From positions 30,697,669-30,761,668 of the forward strand of contig NC_080176.1 of assembly GCF_950295315.1 (NCBI RefSeq): 64,000 bases of DNA, read 5' to 3'. Below are positions 20,867-32,959 of this stretch, piece by piece (positions within the stretch are counted from its first letter, which is position 1; each line of letters begins with the position of its first letter). The DNA is from Erinaceus europaeus. Its lineage: Eukaryota; Chordata; Mammalia; Eulipotyphla; Erinaceidae. The translations under genes were made by a program, and so were the position numbers. The notes beneath the pieces were generated by a model. The model was not told where the DNA came from and did not search any database. It saw nothing but the letters and a program-made list of their open reading frames with translations.

Positions 20867-22904
20867 TACAGTAGAAGACATTGTTGCTTTTCCTTCACTT
20901 AGTTAAGGTACACTGTCTCCTAATTTTCATGAAACTAAAAAAAGTACATATTCCTGAGTTGCACAATAGATCAACTGATTTTGAGCCTCTCAGATGGTAG
21001 GACCCAAGAATCTTTTCTGAAGCACATCCCTAATTATTTTATAATTAATCAACTTTGGAATCCACTAAAATAGACAACTGCAGTGTTGTGTTTCCACATT
21101 CCACATTCATTCATTTATACATCCATGTCATGAGTATATGAGCATTGGTTACTCATGGGATTGTGATCATCTTAAGGACTGGGCATAGCAACCAGATTTA
21201 GAACACTCTTTCCCTTTAATCCACGGCTTAAAAGATGACTATAGGTTGAGTTTTAAGGTTTTCACAAACTTTTGAAAAAACACCGGCAGATAATTTTGTG
21301 TACATATGTTTTCTAGCTTTCATCAGACTCTCTAAGGGGTCAGTGACCCATAAAAGGTTAAGAACCATGTCTAGAGCTTATCCAGCTGTTCTGAAAACAG
21401 TGAAGAGGGTAGTGTTTCTACTGCCACCTACTATGCTTTTGACCTTTTGAGAGGCAATTGCAGCTTGAGAATTGCACCTATTTTCTACCCCATTTAAAAT
21501 ATTTAGCACCACTCTTTAACCAACTGAGCTAACTGGCCACCCACCATTTAAAATATTTATGAAGAAGGGAAAATAGTGTAACACTTGGGTTGTGGCCAGA
21601 ATTAAGACCCAGAGAGATAGAAAATACCTACTTTGTGAGCTATATAACATTTAATCTTAAAGAGTGGCTGACAGTAAAACAGTCCAGTGGACATTTATTC
21701 TGATGGAACAGCTTCCATAAACTAGGATAACGTGAGGTCCACTCCACTTTTCTTGTAATATATAACTAACTGAATTATAGATAACAATTTTCACCCCATG
21801 AATATATATATATATTACATATATGAAGACTAATTATCTAGTTTTTGTTGTATTCTATCCCCAGCATGTCCATGGGCTTGCTTAATTCCAAAATAACTTT
21901 GCCAGCAGTACTGCTGGTTTATCCTTCCTTAGTTCTTAAAATCCCCAAGTAACACTGTTTATTACAGAACAGAATTAGATATTAGAAAGGTTCACCTTGA
22001 ACTGCTGCAGATGGTTTACTTAGCAAAATACTAGGACCGTATGTGTATAATGTTCTGATCCCTAAGGATAACTTTGTAATTCAAGTTTAATTAATTTTCT
22101 TCTCCTCTTCCTTTTTTTTTCTTTAATTTTTTTAGGTGACCTTATATGTTCCTTTGGAGAATAAGAATTTCACAGATATTGTAGTTCTAGTAAAGCTACA
22201 TCTGCTCTTCTCACAACCTGCAGTGTTTTATGGCCCTGCAATTACATTGCTCTGGTGAACTTATTAAAACTTCTGGTAGTGTCAGACAGAGTGACACACA
22301 GCAGGGTTTCTCCCCACTCATGGAGCATCCCTTCATATCATACATGTTGGGCATTAGGCCTTGACCTGGACCCTGCTTTTCACATATGGCAAAATGAGCT
22401 GTCTCTTAGACTCTGGAAAAGCTTCACTCTAGTGTTGGAATAATTTAGTGCAATTTTGAATGGTCAAATTACTGGGCCATTTATTTTGGTTATAGTTCTT
22501 TTGAGGTGAGAAGGGGGTAAGAGACTTATTTCACTGAAATCCTGTAAAACCTACTTAGGTTGTTCAAATATCTGTATTACTTATTTTGAACTACCTTGTG
22601 TTATTCTTTTTTAAAAGAGATGTTTTATCTCCCTACGTAGAGTTTAACTTACTGCACAGTGATTTTGTATTCTAGATCTTTATAGATCTTTATTAAACAT
22701 ACTGAGCATATGATAGATAGTAGTATGTGTTTGATTAATTGGATTATTATCTTTGAGCCTTGGATTCCCAGGAGACCAGAAGATGGACTTAATATGTTTT
22801 TAGAGCTTGATACATTCTTGGAGCAGTAGAATTGTAAAATGGATTGTCAAGTCTGTCTCTTAGGCTTATTCTATGTTCTTATTCCCATTCACTCTGTGTC
22901 TCTG
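20867..22904. other. single-copy noncoding DNA
   Basis: Two kilobases with no young repeat. It includes a short (TA)n at about 21805-21816 and a 10-base tandem duplication tagatcttta near 22674. A splice-acceptor-like tract precedes an open stretch at 22137-22258 (see findings). Confidence 0.4.
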
Positions 22905-22965
22905 TCTCTCTGCCTCCAGGGTTGTCTCTGGGGCTCTGTGCTGGCACTACAAAAATCTGGTAAAA
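22905..22965 (-). mobile_element. type A-long SINE fragment
   Basis: 'gcctccagggttgtctctgg', 'gctctgtgctggcactac' is the 3' extension of type A-long on the minus strand, cut off after about 55 bases. Confidence 0.5.
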
Positions 22966-23224
22966 GAAACAAAAAAACCCCTCACTCTTAGGTGCTGTTT
23001 GTTAGTATTTAATCTCATGGTTATTATTTGGTCCAGACTAACCTGCTCTAGCCCTGTCATCTCTCACTCTCAATTAGCCTGAGCTTTTATGGGTAAAGTC
23101 ACTTAACAGCAGCAGTTTGCCATTTTCTGTACTGGAGCTTGCCTGTGTGTTTGAAAATCAAAATGGTAGTTGAGTTCAGTTATTTGGTGTATATAGATTT
23201 TTATTTTAAGTAAAAGATGTTCAT

Positions 23225-23326
23225 GCTTTATAATGAGACTCCACTTAAGAAAACTGCCAGACCAAAGGTCCCAGGTTTAAGCACCAGCACCACCACAAAC
23301 CAAAGCTGAACAGTGCTCTTTTTAAA
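23225..23326 (+). mobile_element. tRNA-derived SINE, type D
   Basis: Plus-strand: 'gagactccacttaagaaaac', 'caaaggtcccaggtttaagc', 'aaaccaaagctgaacagtgc'. The tail has become an (AACAC)n array. Confidence 0.65.
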
Positions 23327-23367
23327 ACACAACACAACACAACACAACACAACACAACACAACACAA
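23327..23367 (+). repeat. (ACAAC)n pentanucleotide repeat
   Basis: About eight AACAC units forming the tail of the preceding SINE. Confidence 0.95.
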
Positions 23368-23502
23368 CCCTGCCAGTCCGATGCTGTTCAGAAAAGTATT
23401 TTGTGATGCCTGAAAGTATCTTTCGTTAAATGCAGTTAGATTTACATTGATGATTGGTCATTACAGAAAATAGTTTATTTCATAAAATGAGGTTTGGAGG
23501 TT

Positions 23503-23665
23503 AAAAAATGGGATGGCATTCCCCAGATTCCCATATAACAATACAACCCCCACTAGGTCCTCTGAATCCTTCTTGGACCTGTATGCATATACAAACTATT
23601 GTACTTACTGTTGAATGTAAAACATTAATTCCCCAATAAAAAATAGTAAAAAAAAATGGGATGGA
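23503..23665 (+). mobile_element. twin-primed L1 3' end with TSD
   Basis: TSD aaaaaatgggatgg at 23503-23516 and 23652-23665. The left part of the insert (23517-23580, 'ccatataacaatacaacccc', 'actaggtcctctgaatcc') is L1 3' UTR on the minus strand. The right part (23581-23651, 'atgcatatacaaactattgt' to the A-rich end) is the adjacent L1 sequence on the plus strand. The inverted 5' part joined to a direct 3' part is the established signature of twin priming during L1 integration. Confidence 0.9.
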
Positions 23666-24744
23666 TGTATACATATGAGTCAGTCTTACTAGGAAAGTTG
23701 AAATGAAGTCTTTAGTCTCCAAGAATCAAGGGCACTGTGAATTAATGCACTGGGCCCTAATTCAGTGTCCCTCCTTAGACACTTGGCACTGATTTGTTCA
23801 TCTTAGAACTGAAGTCTTAAGGATTAAGAGAAGAGAGAATGAAAATGCATCATTTTCTCTGCCAAAGGAGGTACTTAAACTGAGAAAGGAGTAGGGGATG
23901 TTAACAAATCAAGCCTTGGCAAGGAAATCTGTCATGAATCAGAGTGACTTGGAAAGCCTCTGTTCTGTATTTTACAAAACCAAACATTTGCTACTACTGA
24001 CATTTGTTTCTTTCTTACCTTTAGGATCAGCTTAGGTCATTCTGTGTAAGGAAGGAATTCATTTTATTTTTTAGTTTTTTGTTCATTTTTGACAACATCA
24101 GGCAATTAATTTATGAACAGCTCAATTAGAGTCCAGCCCATACAGTGTGTGCATGGCCTTTTAAAGAGCTTTTGTTTTGATGCTAATTGAAACAGGGACA
24201 GCCAAACAATTTACATTTATCTCTGGCAGGACACAAGGGTGCTCCCTTGGTATGGATGGTCACAGTTTCTTTTCTTTCTACCAAGTCTGGTAATCAAATG
24301 TTGTGTGTGTGTTTAATTAAAAATGGCAAAAACATATACACTATAGACAAATTGGAAGGCTTGCATAAACAAGCAAAAAACAAGAGAGAGAGAGAGAGAG
24401 AGCATACATAGAGAAAAGTACTTATAGCCTGACATTTGTCTTTTAGTACACATTCCTCCCTATTTAAGAGAATGCTTGCAATTCTCGAAATGATATGGAT
24501 GTTTTTATATGTTCTGTTTTTACAAAAAGGATATAGCATTATATAAACTGAATTGTTGTCTTTTTCCACTTCAGTTGGAAAGACCATATCATTTTATAGA
24601 AGATTATTGTACAGCATTTTAAATAATTGCACAGCAGTCCATTGTGTATATATTCCAACCAAAATGTTTTCAACCAGTTTAGTTCATTCTAGAATTTTAT
24701 ATTGTAACTAACATTGTGATAATATATTGTTACTGAATTTTTTT
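23666..24744. other. single-copy noncoding DNA with (GA)n
   Basis: Contains a (GA)n run at 24383-24402. The stretch 24590-24740 weakly resembles an old L1 3' part ('gcagtccattgtgtatatat') but is too diverged to call. Confidence 0.35.
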
Positions 24745-24991
24745 TCAGTTTTTTTATTTATTCCCTTTTGTTGCCCTTTTTTATTGTTGTAGTTGTTGTT
24801 GTTATTGATGCTGTTGTTGGATAAGACAGAGAAATGGAGAGAGAAGGGGAGAGAAAGATAGACCTGCTTCACTGCTTGTGTAGTGATGTCCCTGCAGGTG
24901 GGGAGCCGGGGGCTCAAACTGGGATCCTTATGCTGGTCCTTGCGCTTTGTGCCATGTGTGCTTAACCCACTGAGCTACCACCTGACTCCCT
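24745..24991 (-). mobile_element. tRNA-derived SINE, type A
   Basis: Minus-strand: 'tttatttattcccttttgtt', 'ggataagacagagaaatgga', 'ccctgcaggtggggagccgg', 'gagctaccacctgactccc'. The host word gttactgaatt occurs on both sides (near 24730 and 25002), a likely TSD, although short extra sequence lies between SINE and right copy. Confidence 0.9.
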
Positions 24992-25458
24992 GAATTTTTT
25001 TTTGTTACTGAATTACAAAAAAAACAAAACTTGTTGCAGCTAAGTTTCTAGGTATATAGTTATTTGGACAGGGATATGCATGCTTTCATTTTTTTTTTTT
25101 GCACATTACAGTATTTCTCAGGGTGCACCAATTTTCATATAAGAGAACTTTATGTTTATTCTTGATTTTTGAGAGCACAGTACAAAAAGAATTCACTCAA
25201 CTCTATTTTTCAGCTATATAAATCTTTTGCTCCCCGTGTCAGGCAAAAGAAGCTATTTTACCTTGCATAGTGTAATTGGGTTTTGCTCATTGAAGTAATG
25301 GTATATTATTTTGTTTTGAAAAGGCATAAATAATAAAATCAAGCAACTACTTCATTAAGTCATAAATGATTTGCTTCTCTAAGATTCTGGAACAATACAT
25401 TTTCATATGAATAAGTACCAGCCTAAAGAAAATAAGACTCAAGTTAAAACAAGATATG

Positions 25459-25489
<31 letters not shown>

Positions 25490-26184
25490 TCCTTGAGGTG
25501 ACAAAACATATGGCTAGAGGAAGAGGATAAATTCTGGTTATCTTCATCCAGGATAATACTTTGGAGAAACCATCATAACACCTTGTTAAAATTTGCTGGA
25601 TTGCTGAGTGCTTTGTTCTGTATTCTCCATATTTGCTTAAACCACGAGTCTGGAGTTCACAAAAAACTGATATTCAGTCCTTTTTTTGCAGTGTCTGACT
25701 CTTGGACATGTAGTTGGATACTTAATAGATGTGCATTGTTCACAGAATAGGCTAGGTATGTAAGAGAGTGATGATTAACATCATCTGGGGACTCCATCAT
25801 TTTATTGCTAAGGAAACCAAGAGATTCAGTGACTCTTAACAAGTTAAACGGTCCACACGGAAGGTGGAAGTCTCTTATCATTGTAATTCTCAGATTCTTA
25901 TAGTATAGGATTGTGTTTCTCCCAGCATGGTACTTAATATGATTGTATTTAAAATCAATAGTAAGATTATTATCTCAAATATAGTACAGCTTCCCTAACT
26001 CTGGTTAATACACCCTCAGTTTTTGTTAAAGTCCAACACACTCTTAATTCGTATTTCTTATTTTTCCTTCCTTTTCCTCTCCAATTTAAAATGTTTTAAT
26101 TTACTTTGAGTAGTATTGCCACCCAGATGTCAAAATGTATTGATCTCTTTCTTGAAGATTCTTGTCTTTCTCTTTTTTATTTTA
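24992..26184. other. single-copy noncoding DNA with (CA)n
   Basis: A (CA)14-15 run lies at 25461-25489. Otherwise AT-rich, with no gene recognised. Confidence 0.4.
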
Positions 26185-26438
26185 TATTTATTTACTTTCC
26201 CTTTTGTTGCCCTGTTTTTTTTATTGTTGTTGTAGTTCTTATTGTTGTTGTTATTGATGTTGGCATTGTTAGGACAGAGAGAAACGGAAAGAGGAGGGGA
26301 AGACAGAGAGAGGGAGAGAAAGACATCTGCAGACACCCCTGCAGGTGGCAAGCTGCGGGCTCAAACCGGGATTCTTAGGCAAGTCCTTGTGCTTTGCATC
26401 ACCTGTGCTTAACCTGCTGCGCTACCGCCGGACTCTCT
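26185..26438 (-). mobile_element. tRNA-derived SINE, type A
   Basis: Minus-strand: 'ttatttactttcccttttgt', 'aggacagagagaaacggaaa', 'cctgcaggtggcaagctgcg', 'gcgctaccgccggactc'. About 25 bases between the two CTGCAG sites are deleted relative to other copies. Confidence 0.9.
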
Positions 26439-26639
26439 CATGTCTCTCTTGTCTCGGAAATGAGGGCTTTAGGTAGGAATTAAGGCAGGTAAGTTTTCTT
26501 GTAGAAAGTTGCTTCTGAGTACAGTTGCTGTCTGGAACTTTTCATTTTGCTATTGCCAAAGAATGTCTGCAGTAAGAATTTGTTTTAGGATGAACAAGGA
26601 GAAAAGAGGAATTAAAAAGAAATTATGAGGTGTTTTTTA
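26439..26639. other. single-copy noncoding DNA
   Basis: Short spacer between SINEs with nothing recognised. Confidence 0.3.
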
Positions 26640-26838
26640 AAAATTGATTAATTAATTATTGGGTAGAGGCAGAGAAATTGAGAAGGGGGAGATAGGAATA
26701 GAGACAGAGAGACATCTGCAGCTCTGCTTTACCACTCATGAAGCTTCCCCCCCTGTAGGTGGGGACTGGGGGCTTGAGCCTGTGTTCTTATACTCTGTAA
26801 TGTGTGTGCTTAACTAGGTGTGCCACCATCTGGTCCCC
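26640..26838 (-). mobile_element. tRNA-derived SINE, type B
   Basis: Minus-strand: 'ttaattattgggtagaggca', 'ctgcagctctgctttaccac', 'ttaactaggtgtgccacca'. Full length, moderately diverged. Confidence 0.85.
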
Positions 26839-26917
26839 CATTCTGATATTTCTTTATCTTATATTTTCCCCCATGACATTAGCCTTTCCCTTTTCTTTTT
26901 TGTATGTATATATATAT

Positions 26918-27177
26918 ATATTATTCATTCCCCTTTGTTGCCCTTTTTTATTGTTGTAGTTGTTGTTGTTATTGATGTCATTTTTGTTGGATAGGACAGA
27001 GAGAAATGGAGTGGAAGGGAAGATAGAGAGGGGGAGAGAAAGACAGATATACCTACAGACCTGCTTCACTGCTTGTGAATCGATGCCCCTGCAGGTGGGG
27101 ACCCGGGGGGCTTGAACCGGGATCCTTAGGCCGGTCCTTTCTCTTTGCACCACCTGCTGCACTACTGCTTGATTCCC
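26918..27177 (-). mobile_element. tRNA-derived SINE, type A
   Basis: Minus-strand: 'attcattcccctttgttgcc', 'ggataggacagagagaaatg', 'cttgaaccgggatccttagg', 'tactgcttgattccc'. Preceded by a short (TA)n at 26906-26920. Confidence 0.9.
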
Positions 27178-28019
27178 ACCTTTCCCCTTCTTACTGAATT
27201 ATTGTAGGGTTTCTTAAATTTCTAAGTTGTAGAAATTAGACACTGTGGTAGTTAGACCAACATGGGATATTGTATGCTTAGATTTCATAATATTTTATAG
27301 TACATCTCTTTATTGTATTTTAAATGATAGGGAAGTATAATAAAAAGTACCTAGAGAGTACTTACCAATTTTATGTCCTGTAACATTCAGTACTTGATGC
27401 AAATGTAGTAGATCTCAAGTTAAAAAGAAACAGACCTTGGGTTCTAGCCCAAGAGACAGAATTATAAGTTATTTGTTGCTAGCATAAATTCAGCAAAATC
27501 CTACAATTTGGAATACTAGGGAACCTTTGTAACATCTAGCCTGTCCCTTTATTGAAAGATACAGGAAGAATTAGCAGGGTTATTCAGTAGGTTTAGACTT
27601 ATTCTGGAGGTTGGAGACAGAAGTGTGAGTTGCATCTAAAACTTAAGTCCACTCTGCTGTATTTTTCATTTTCTGACCATTGTTGAAGCTTTTAGTCTAG
27701 TCTTTCTACCAATGCACATACTATTTGATGTTTGTTGGCTTGTAGTCTATGCCCAGTGGCATCCCTAGGATACCCTGCTGCTCATGTTTCCTGGTTGCCC
27801 AGATCGTTTCCATGCCTCTTTTGAGGGTGGGTTTGGATATGAAGGAAGTAAAAGCTGTGTTGTGATAGTGTTTACAGAGTTGTCTTCTTTTTCTAATTTT
27901 CTACCAAGACAGGATGACTCTTTGTCTAGTTAGGAATGCAGTGAAAAGATAGTTAAGGAGGGAGACTTACTTCCTAAAGGCATTGACTGCATCAGGAGAA
28001 GGACTTGGTGGCAGATGGT
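27178..28019. other. single-copy noncoding DNA
   Basis: About 840 bases with no repeat or gene recognised. Confidence 0.4.
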
Positions 28020-28640
28020 CAAAACCTGTCTTGTGACAGGTGTTGGTGAGGCTGTGGAGAAAAAGGGATTCTGCTACATTGTTGCCCCTTTGGAAGACTG
28101 TTGGAAAGTCCTTAAACAAATAAAAATGGAATTACCCTCTGCTCCATTTACCTAAATGATACACCAATTAGAAGGGACATAGGCACCCCTATGTTTATAG
28201 CTATATTATTCACAATAACCAAAGAGTGGAAGCAGCCTAAGTGTCCATCATCAGATGACTGGCTCAAGAAGTTAAGGGGGATATTATATTGCATGGAATA
28301 CTATTCTGCGATCAAAAAAGATGATACTGTATCCCTTGGAACAAAATGGATGGTGATCATGCTTAGCAAAATAAATCAAGAGATGAAAGACAACTACCAT
28401 ATAGTTTCACTCATGGAATCTAGAGATCTGATACACATGAAATTGAAAAACAAAACAAAACAAAATACAGAAGTAGTAGACTGTTCCTAAGACTGTGTGA
28501 GAACTATGGTGGTTACCTTTGGGGGGGGTTTGAGGATACAGAACTTTGGTGATGGGTGTGGTGTAGAACTATATGCTGTAATCTTGTAATCTTCTAACCT
28601 TCTATTAATCACAAATAAAACAAAAATTTTAAAGAAAACC
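28020..28640 (+). mobile_element. L1 ORF2 C-terminus and 3' end, 5'-truncated
   Basis: Plus-strand L1. The open frame 28191-28490 reads 'KEWKQPKCPSSDDWLKKL' then 'MEYYSAIKKDDTV', the conserved end of L1 ORF2, continuing upstream in broken frames ('gttggtgaggctgtggagaa'). The 3' UTR follows, with 'tttggtgatgggtgtggtgt' and an A-rich end at about 28640. It is an older subfamily than the copies at 35.5, 51.9 and 58.5 kb, with a much shorter 3' UTR. Confidence 0.85.
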
Positions 28641-28799
28641 TGCCTTATGCATTGCTGCTTTCCACATCTGAAAATCTTTGATTCATAATCTTAATTTATA
28701 TTTCTACTTTTATCGTTAAGATGTTGGTCTAGGCACCCCACCTCTTTGACCTTTGTATACATTGAGGATATTATTCAAGGGATTAAAGCATAAGACTTT

Positions 28800-29085
28800 T
28801 TTTTTTTTTTTTTTTTTTTGCCACCGGGGTTATCTCTTGGGTTCAATGCTTGCACTATGAAATTATCCCCGGCTTCCATCCCTTCCTACCCCTGCTTTTC
28901 TATTTTCTTTGGTAGGACAGAGGGAAATTGAGAGTGGAGGGGGAGATAGGGAGGAAAAAAAAAGCTGCAGACCTGCTTCACCAATGGTGAAGAATCCCCC
29001 ATGCAGGGGAAGAGGGGCTCAAACTCTGGTCCTTGTGCATGGTAATGTGTGTGTGCTCAACCAGGTGTGCCAATGCCAGGCCCCA
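28800..29085 (-). mobile_element. old tRNA-derived SINE, type A/B-like
   Basis: Minus-strand: T20 run at 28799-28818, 'gccaccggggttatctcttg', 'tggtaggacagagggaaatt', 'gcagacctgcttcaccaatg', 'caaccaggtgtgccaatgcc'. It combines an A-long-like 3' end with a B-like head, and is diverged. Confidence 0.7.
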
Positions 29086-29394
29086 AGTGGAAGAATTTTA
29101 TCCAGGCGGTTCTAGGGCCTGGAGTTTATGAAAACAAGTGTTTTTATCCACAAGTTTAAATGACTAAACATGAATTCCTAGCCATGTATTTTATTACTGT
29201 TTTGATTTTGGTTTTCATGGGAATATAGAATGTCTACAGACTTAACTGTGATCAAGCTGCTAAATGTTATTTATAGAACATTTCACCAGGTGTTTGGGTA
29301 CTATAAAAGAAATAGTGTCCTGCCCTCAAGGAGACTAGAAAGTGTTCTTTATCTCCTAAGCCTGGGATGGGGAAATTTCTCCCTTTCCACTGGA

Positions 29395-29490
29395 TTTAAA
29401 CTGTTTGAGTGTAGGGACTTTGACCCCCCTCATTTCTATTTTAGTAAGTCTGGGCTCAATAAATATTGGCTGCATGAATCAAACAAAGAC
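29395..29490 (+). mobile_element. L2 3' end fragment
   Basis: 'ctgtttgagtgtagggactt' and 'gggctcaataaatattggct' then 'gcatgaatcaa' follow the well-known L2/MIR 3' terminal region. Old, mammal-wide. Confidence 0.6.
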
Positions 29491-30838
29491 TTAACTTCTC
29501 AGTGTTGCTTATATTTATTAAAAATGTCCGACTGAACTTTATTATTTTCTTCAGCCTGTAAATTCTGTTAACTTGAATAAATTTCCTGCAAAATAATGTT
29601 CACTTTCCAAAAAGGATCAAACTAAGAAACTCAGAAGCTAAATGAAAAGACATAAGTGTTAACATTCCATTAAAAAATCAGTTAATATTAGCATATTGAA
29701 AATATTGAAAACACCATGTTTACCTTCAAATATCTTTGTATAAACCTGACATTTCCCAAGCTTATTTGGACTCAGAATCCCATCCAATTTAATAGTTAAC
29801 ATCCTATAAAATTTTGACTTGTGAAAGGATAGGACTGATGCAGAGAATAGTGATACAGAACATTAGCAGTGACAACATTAGTTAAGAATAATTAATTCAA
29901 CACTGACAAAACATATGAGTTAAGCACTGCACTTGCCAGCCCTGTGTGAATTTGTGGTAGAGTGACCTGTAGGGATATTCTTTTTTTCTTCAAATAACTA
30001 TTTATGTTTCATCAGAGATAAGAGGTTGGGTGTTAAACTAAAGGAAGTTACAAGTGACCTAATAGCTACTTTTCAGTTATAGAAATTCAGTGGTGGAGCT
30101 TAAACTTGTGTTAAGGGTATTCCTGCAGGTACTGCGGGAGAATGGCCATGAAAGGAGTCTGTGTCTAATTCCTCAGGAGCTGGCTGTCCAGTAGAGAGAG
30201 AATGTGAACAGAGTATAGCAATACCATACTCAGTGTGTAAGGAACAGAGAGGAATGGTACAACACCTCCACCCCCACCTCACCCCCAATTTAGAACTGGA
30301 TTGCTCCTTGTACAGGTAGCCAAAACCAGAATAACCAGAATCCCTTTAGATCCTCTAGACAAAATTCTGGTCATATACCAAGACTCAAATGAGCAGACTT
30401 CTCTATGGTTTCCTTGCTCCAGAATTAATTGTCTCATGTGTACTTCTATCAGAACCTTGCCTATACCTCTATCATTGGTCTTATTGCTGTCTACCTTGTG
30501 TCTTGAGTGTATGTAGGCACAGTGTGTACCAATAGTCTTACAGTGCATACTGACTTTCGCATACGTTTGGGGTAAGGTATTGGGACAGTGACCATCATAT
30601 ATGTTTTGTTAACTCAACAGATAGAAGTAGGCTTATAGACAGAACATATATTTGGAAGGTATTATTAAGGGTATGACTCCTTTCATTAGCAACCCCACCC
30701 CATGTCTGAGTATCATGTCATTAAGAAATCAGTTACATTTTTGTAGGAGCTTAAACAGTTCCATATTGTTAAGTGCACTTATTTCATATGAATACTTTGC
30801 TGTCATTAGTTTTTGTAGGACCTTTTTTGTAGTTTTGT
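29491..30838. other. single-copy noncoding DNA
   Basis: About 1.35 kb without a young repeat. Overlapping open frames on both strands at 30279-30548 carry no recognisable domain. Confidence 0.4.
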
Positions 30839-31097
30839 AGGACCTTTCTCTTTTTTAATTTTTTAAAATATTTATTCCCTTTTTGTTGCCCTTGTTGTTT
30901 TTATTGTTGTAATTACTATTGTTGTAATAATTGTTGGATAGGACAGAGAGAAATGGAGAGAGGAGGGGAAGGAAGAAAGGGGGAGAGAAAGATAGATACC
31001 CGCAGGCCTGCTTCACCACCTGTGAAGCGACTCCCCTGCAGGTGTGGAGCCAGGGGCTCGAACCGGGATCCTTGTGTTTTGCGAGGACCTTTCTCTT
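30839..31097 (-). mobile_element. tRNA-derived SINE, type A, head-truncated, with TSD
   Basis: The 14-mer aggacctttctctt is at 30839-30852 and 31084-31097. Between them lies a minus-strand type A SINE that stops within the tRNA head ('gaaccgggatccttgtgttt'), so it is 5'-truncated. The perfect TSD shows it is fairly recent. Confidence 0.93.
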
Positions 31098-31299
31098 ATA
31101 TCACACATTTCTTCTGGCATGTCCTCAGAATATGATCAGTTTGGTGTTCTGCTTCCTAATAGGGTATTTGTGTTTGAGGCCCAAGGTCAAGGCATTGATT
31201 AATGTCATTTCCTTTGAAGTATTTGTATCCATATATAATTTGAGGCAGAGTGATTTCAAGTATGGCGTGATGGAAATAAGACAAGTGGAAGTCAACTTC

Positions 31300-31440
31300 A
31301 TTTAGTTTTGTATATAACTTTCTCATGTCCTTGAGCAAGTTGCTTAACCTTCCAATAACTGAGGAGGTTGGACCAGAATTAGCACAGTCTCTTCTAATGC
31401 TGACATTCCTGGATTCTCTGGGGAGGATTCACTTCCATGG
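31300..31440 (+). mobile_element. MIR fragment
   Basis: 'tgtccttgagcaagttgctt', 'aaccttccaataactgagg' and 'ggttggaccagaattagcac' match MIR in the forward direction. The open frame through it (31325-31564) is a frame of this repeat. Confidence 0.65.
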
Positions 31441-32149
31441 AGAAGGTTTAAAAGTAGATACGTTTTTTAGGTTAAATGGCTTTGTTCATTTGGTTTTCTT
31501 TCCCCTCATAGCCCATTTTGGAGCATTAAGACTGCTTGTCCTGGAGAAAAATGAAATTTCTTAGAGCTTTCAAAAGATTGAACTTCTTATCCTATTTTTT
31601 ATTTTGAGAAGAAAAATATGACAACAAAACAAGCTTGTCAGTACCCACAAACCAGGACAAATATATCCCATTTTTCTTATCCAAAATCTTAACTGAAAGG
31701 AGATATTTGATTATTTGCCATCTTATATCTAGGAAGAATTGTACTGGGTAGATATTTTTGAGGACAGTTATCTAGAGTTAAGACAAGAGTTTGTCTTGAT
31801 GGAAAGGCCTTGGTGTAGGATGCTGACCCTCATATTTATAAGTGCACAGTGTATTCTAGGATATGTCATTTCAGTGTCCTCAAGACTTTCATTCGGTCTT
31901 ATTTTGATTTCTAATGGCTCTGTACTTACACAATCCTAGACATTAATTTCAGGCTCCTTCCTGTTCTTTTCCTTGAAATATGAACAGTATCTCCACCCAC
32001 TCCTTCACATAGTCCAAGGCAGTTATTGATTTGTGAGGGAAAGGTGTATTTCAAAACATTTCTCTTGAATTTGTTTTTCAGCTATCTTAACACTGCTGCT
32101 ACAAACTTAGTATTTTGTTTTTACTGGGCCATCACTGCTCTGTACAGAT
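31441..32149. other. single-copy noncoding DNA
   Basis: No repeat or gene recognised. Confidence 0.35.
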
Positions 32150-32345
32150 TCATTCTCTCTCTCTCTCCCTTTTTTCTTTTTTCCTCTCTTTCTTCCTCTT
32201 TCCTTCTATCTTTCTTTCTTTCTTTCTTTCCTTCTCTCAAGACACCATCGCTCTGAAACTGCCCCCAGTTTCATGGGGGCTGGGGCTTGAATCAGGGTTA
32301 ATGTGCATGGTGAAGCAGGTATGCTCCCAGGTAAGCTATCTCAAT
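32150..32345 (-). mobile_element. old SINE with pyrimidine-rich expansion
   Basis: A CTTT/CTCT-rich run (32152-32236) precedes 'caccatcgctctgaaactgc', 'gggcttgaatcagggttaat', 'gctcccaggtaagctatctc', which reads in reverse as a degenerate tRNA SINE head. Confidence 0.5.
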
Positions 32346-32369
32346 GACTCTGCAAATTTAATTTTTTAG

Positions 32370-32518
32370 TAGTTTTATTTGTTTAATCTGAAGGGGTAGA
32401 GATAAAGGACCAGATGCTCAATTCTGGCATAAAATGGCACTGGTGATGGAACCTTTGCCTTCTGGGGCCTCAGACATGTAAGTTGGTGCTGTAAGAGGCT
32501 GAGATGTCTCCCTGGATC
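32370..32518 (-). mobile_element. old tRNA-derived SINE
   Basis: 'ggaccagatgctcaattctg', 'tgatggaacctttgccttct', 'ggggcctcagacatgtaagt'. Minus orientation, strongly diverged. Confidence 0.45.
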
Positions 32519-32959
32519 AAAACAAAAAAATTGTAACTTATGAAAACATATTCATTATTTCATACTTTCTCTGGGACAGGATTCTGGATGTAGCTTAGCT
32601 TGGTCCTCTGCAAAACTGAAGTTGCCTTATCTGAATGCTTGCTTAGGGTAGGATCCATTACCATGTGTACTGCGTTGTTAGTTGAATTCATTTCCTTGCT
32701 GTTATAGGACTGAGCGCCTTATTTTCTTCCTTGTTAACTTGGTTCCTTGTCATTGAAGTCACATGGCTGCTCACTTCCTGATAGTCAACTAGACAGAGAA
32801 TAAGGCAGATAATACAGCTTTTGTAATGTGATGATATAATCAAGTATAGCTGTCATCTATGCTGACTCCTACAGGATAAAAGAAATGACAGGACCCTCCC
32901 TCTCAAGGAGATAAGATTATAGGAAGGCATGTGCACCAGGAGGTAGAGATTATGTGGGT
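32519..32959. other. single-copy noncoding DNA
   Basis: No repeat or gene recognised. Confidence 0.35.
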
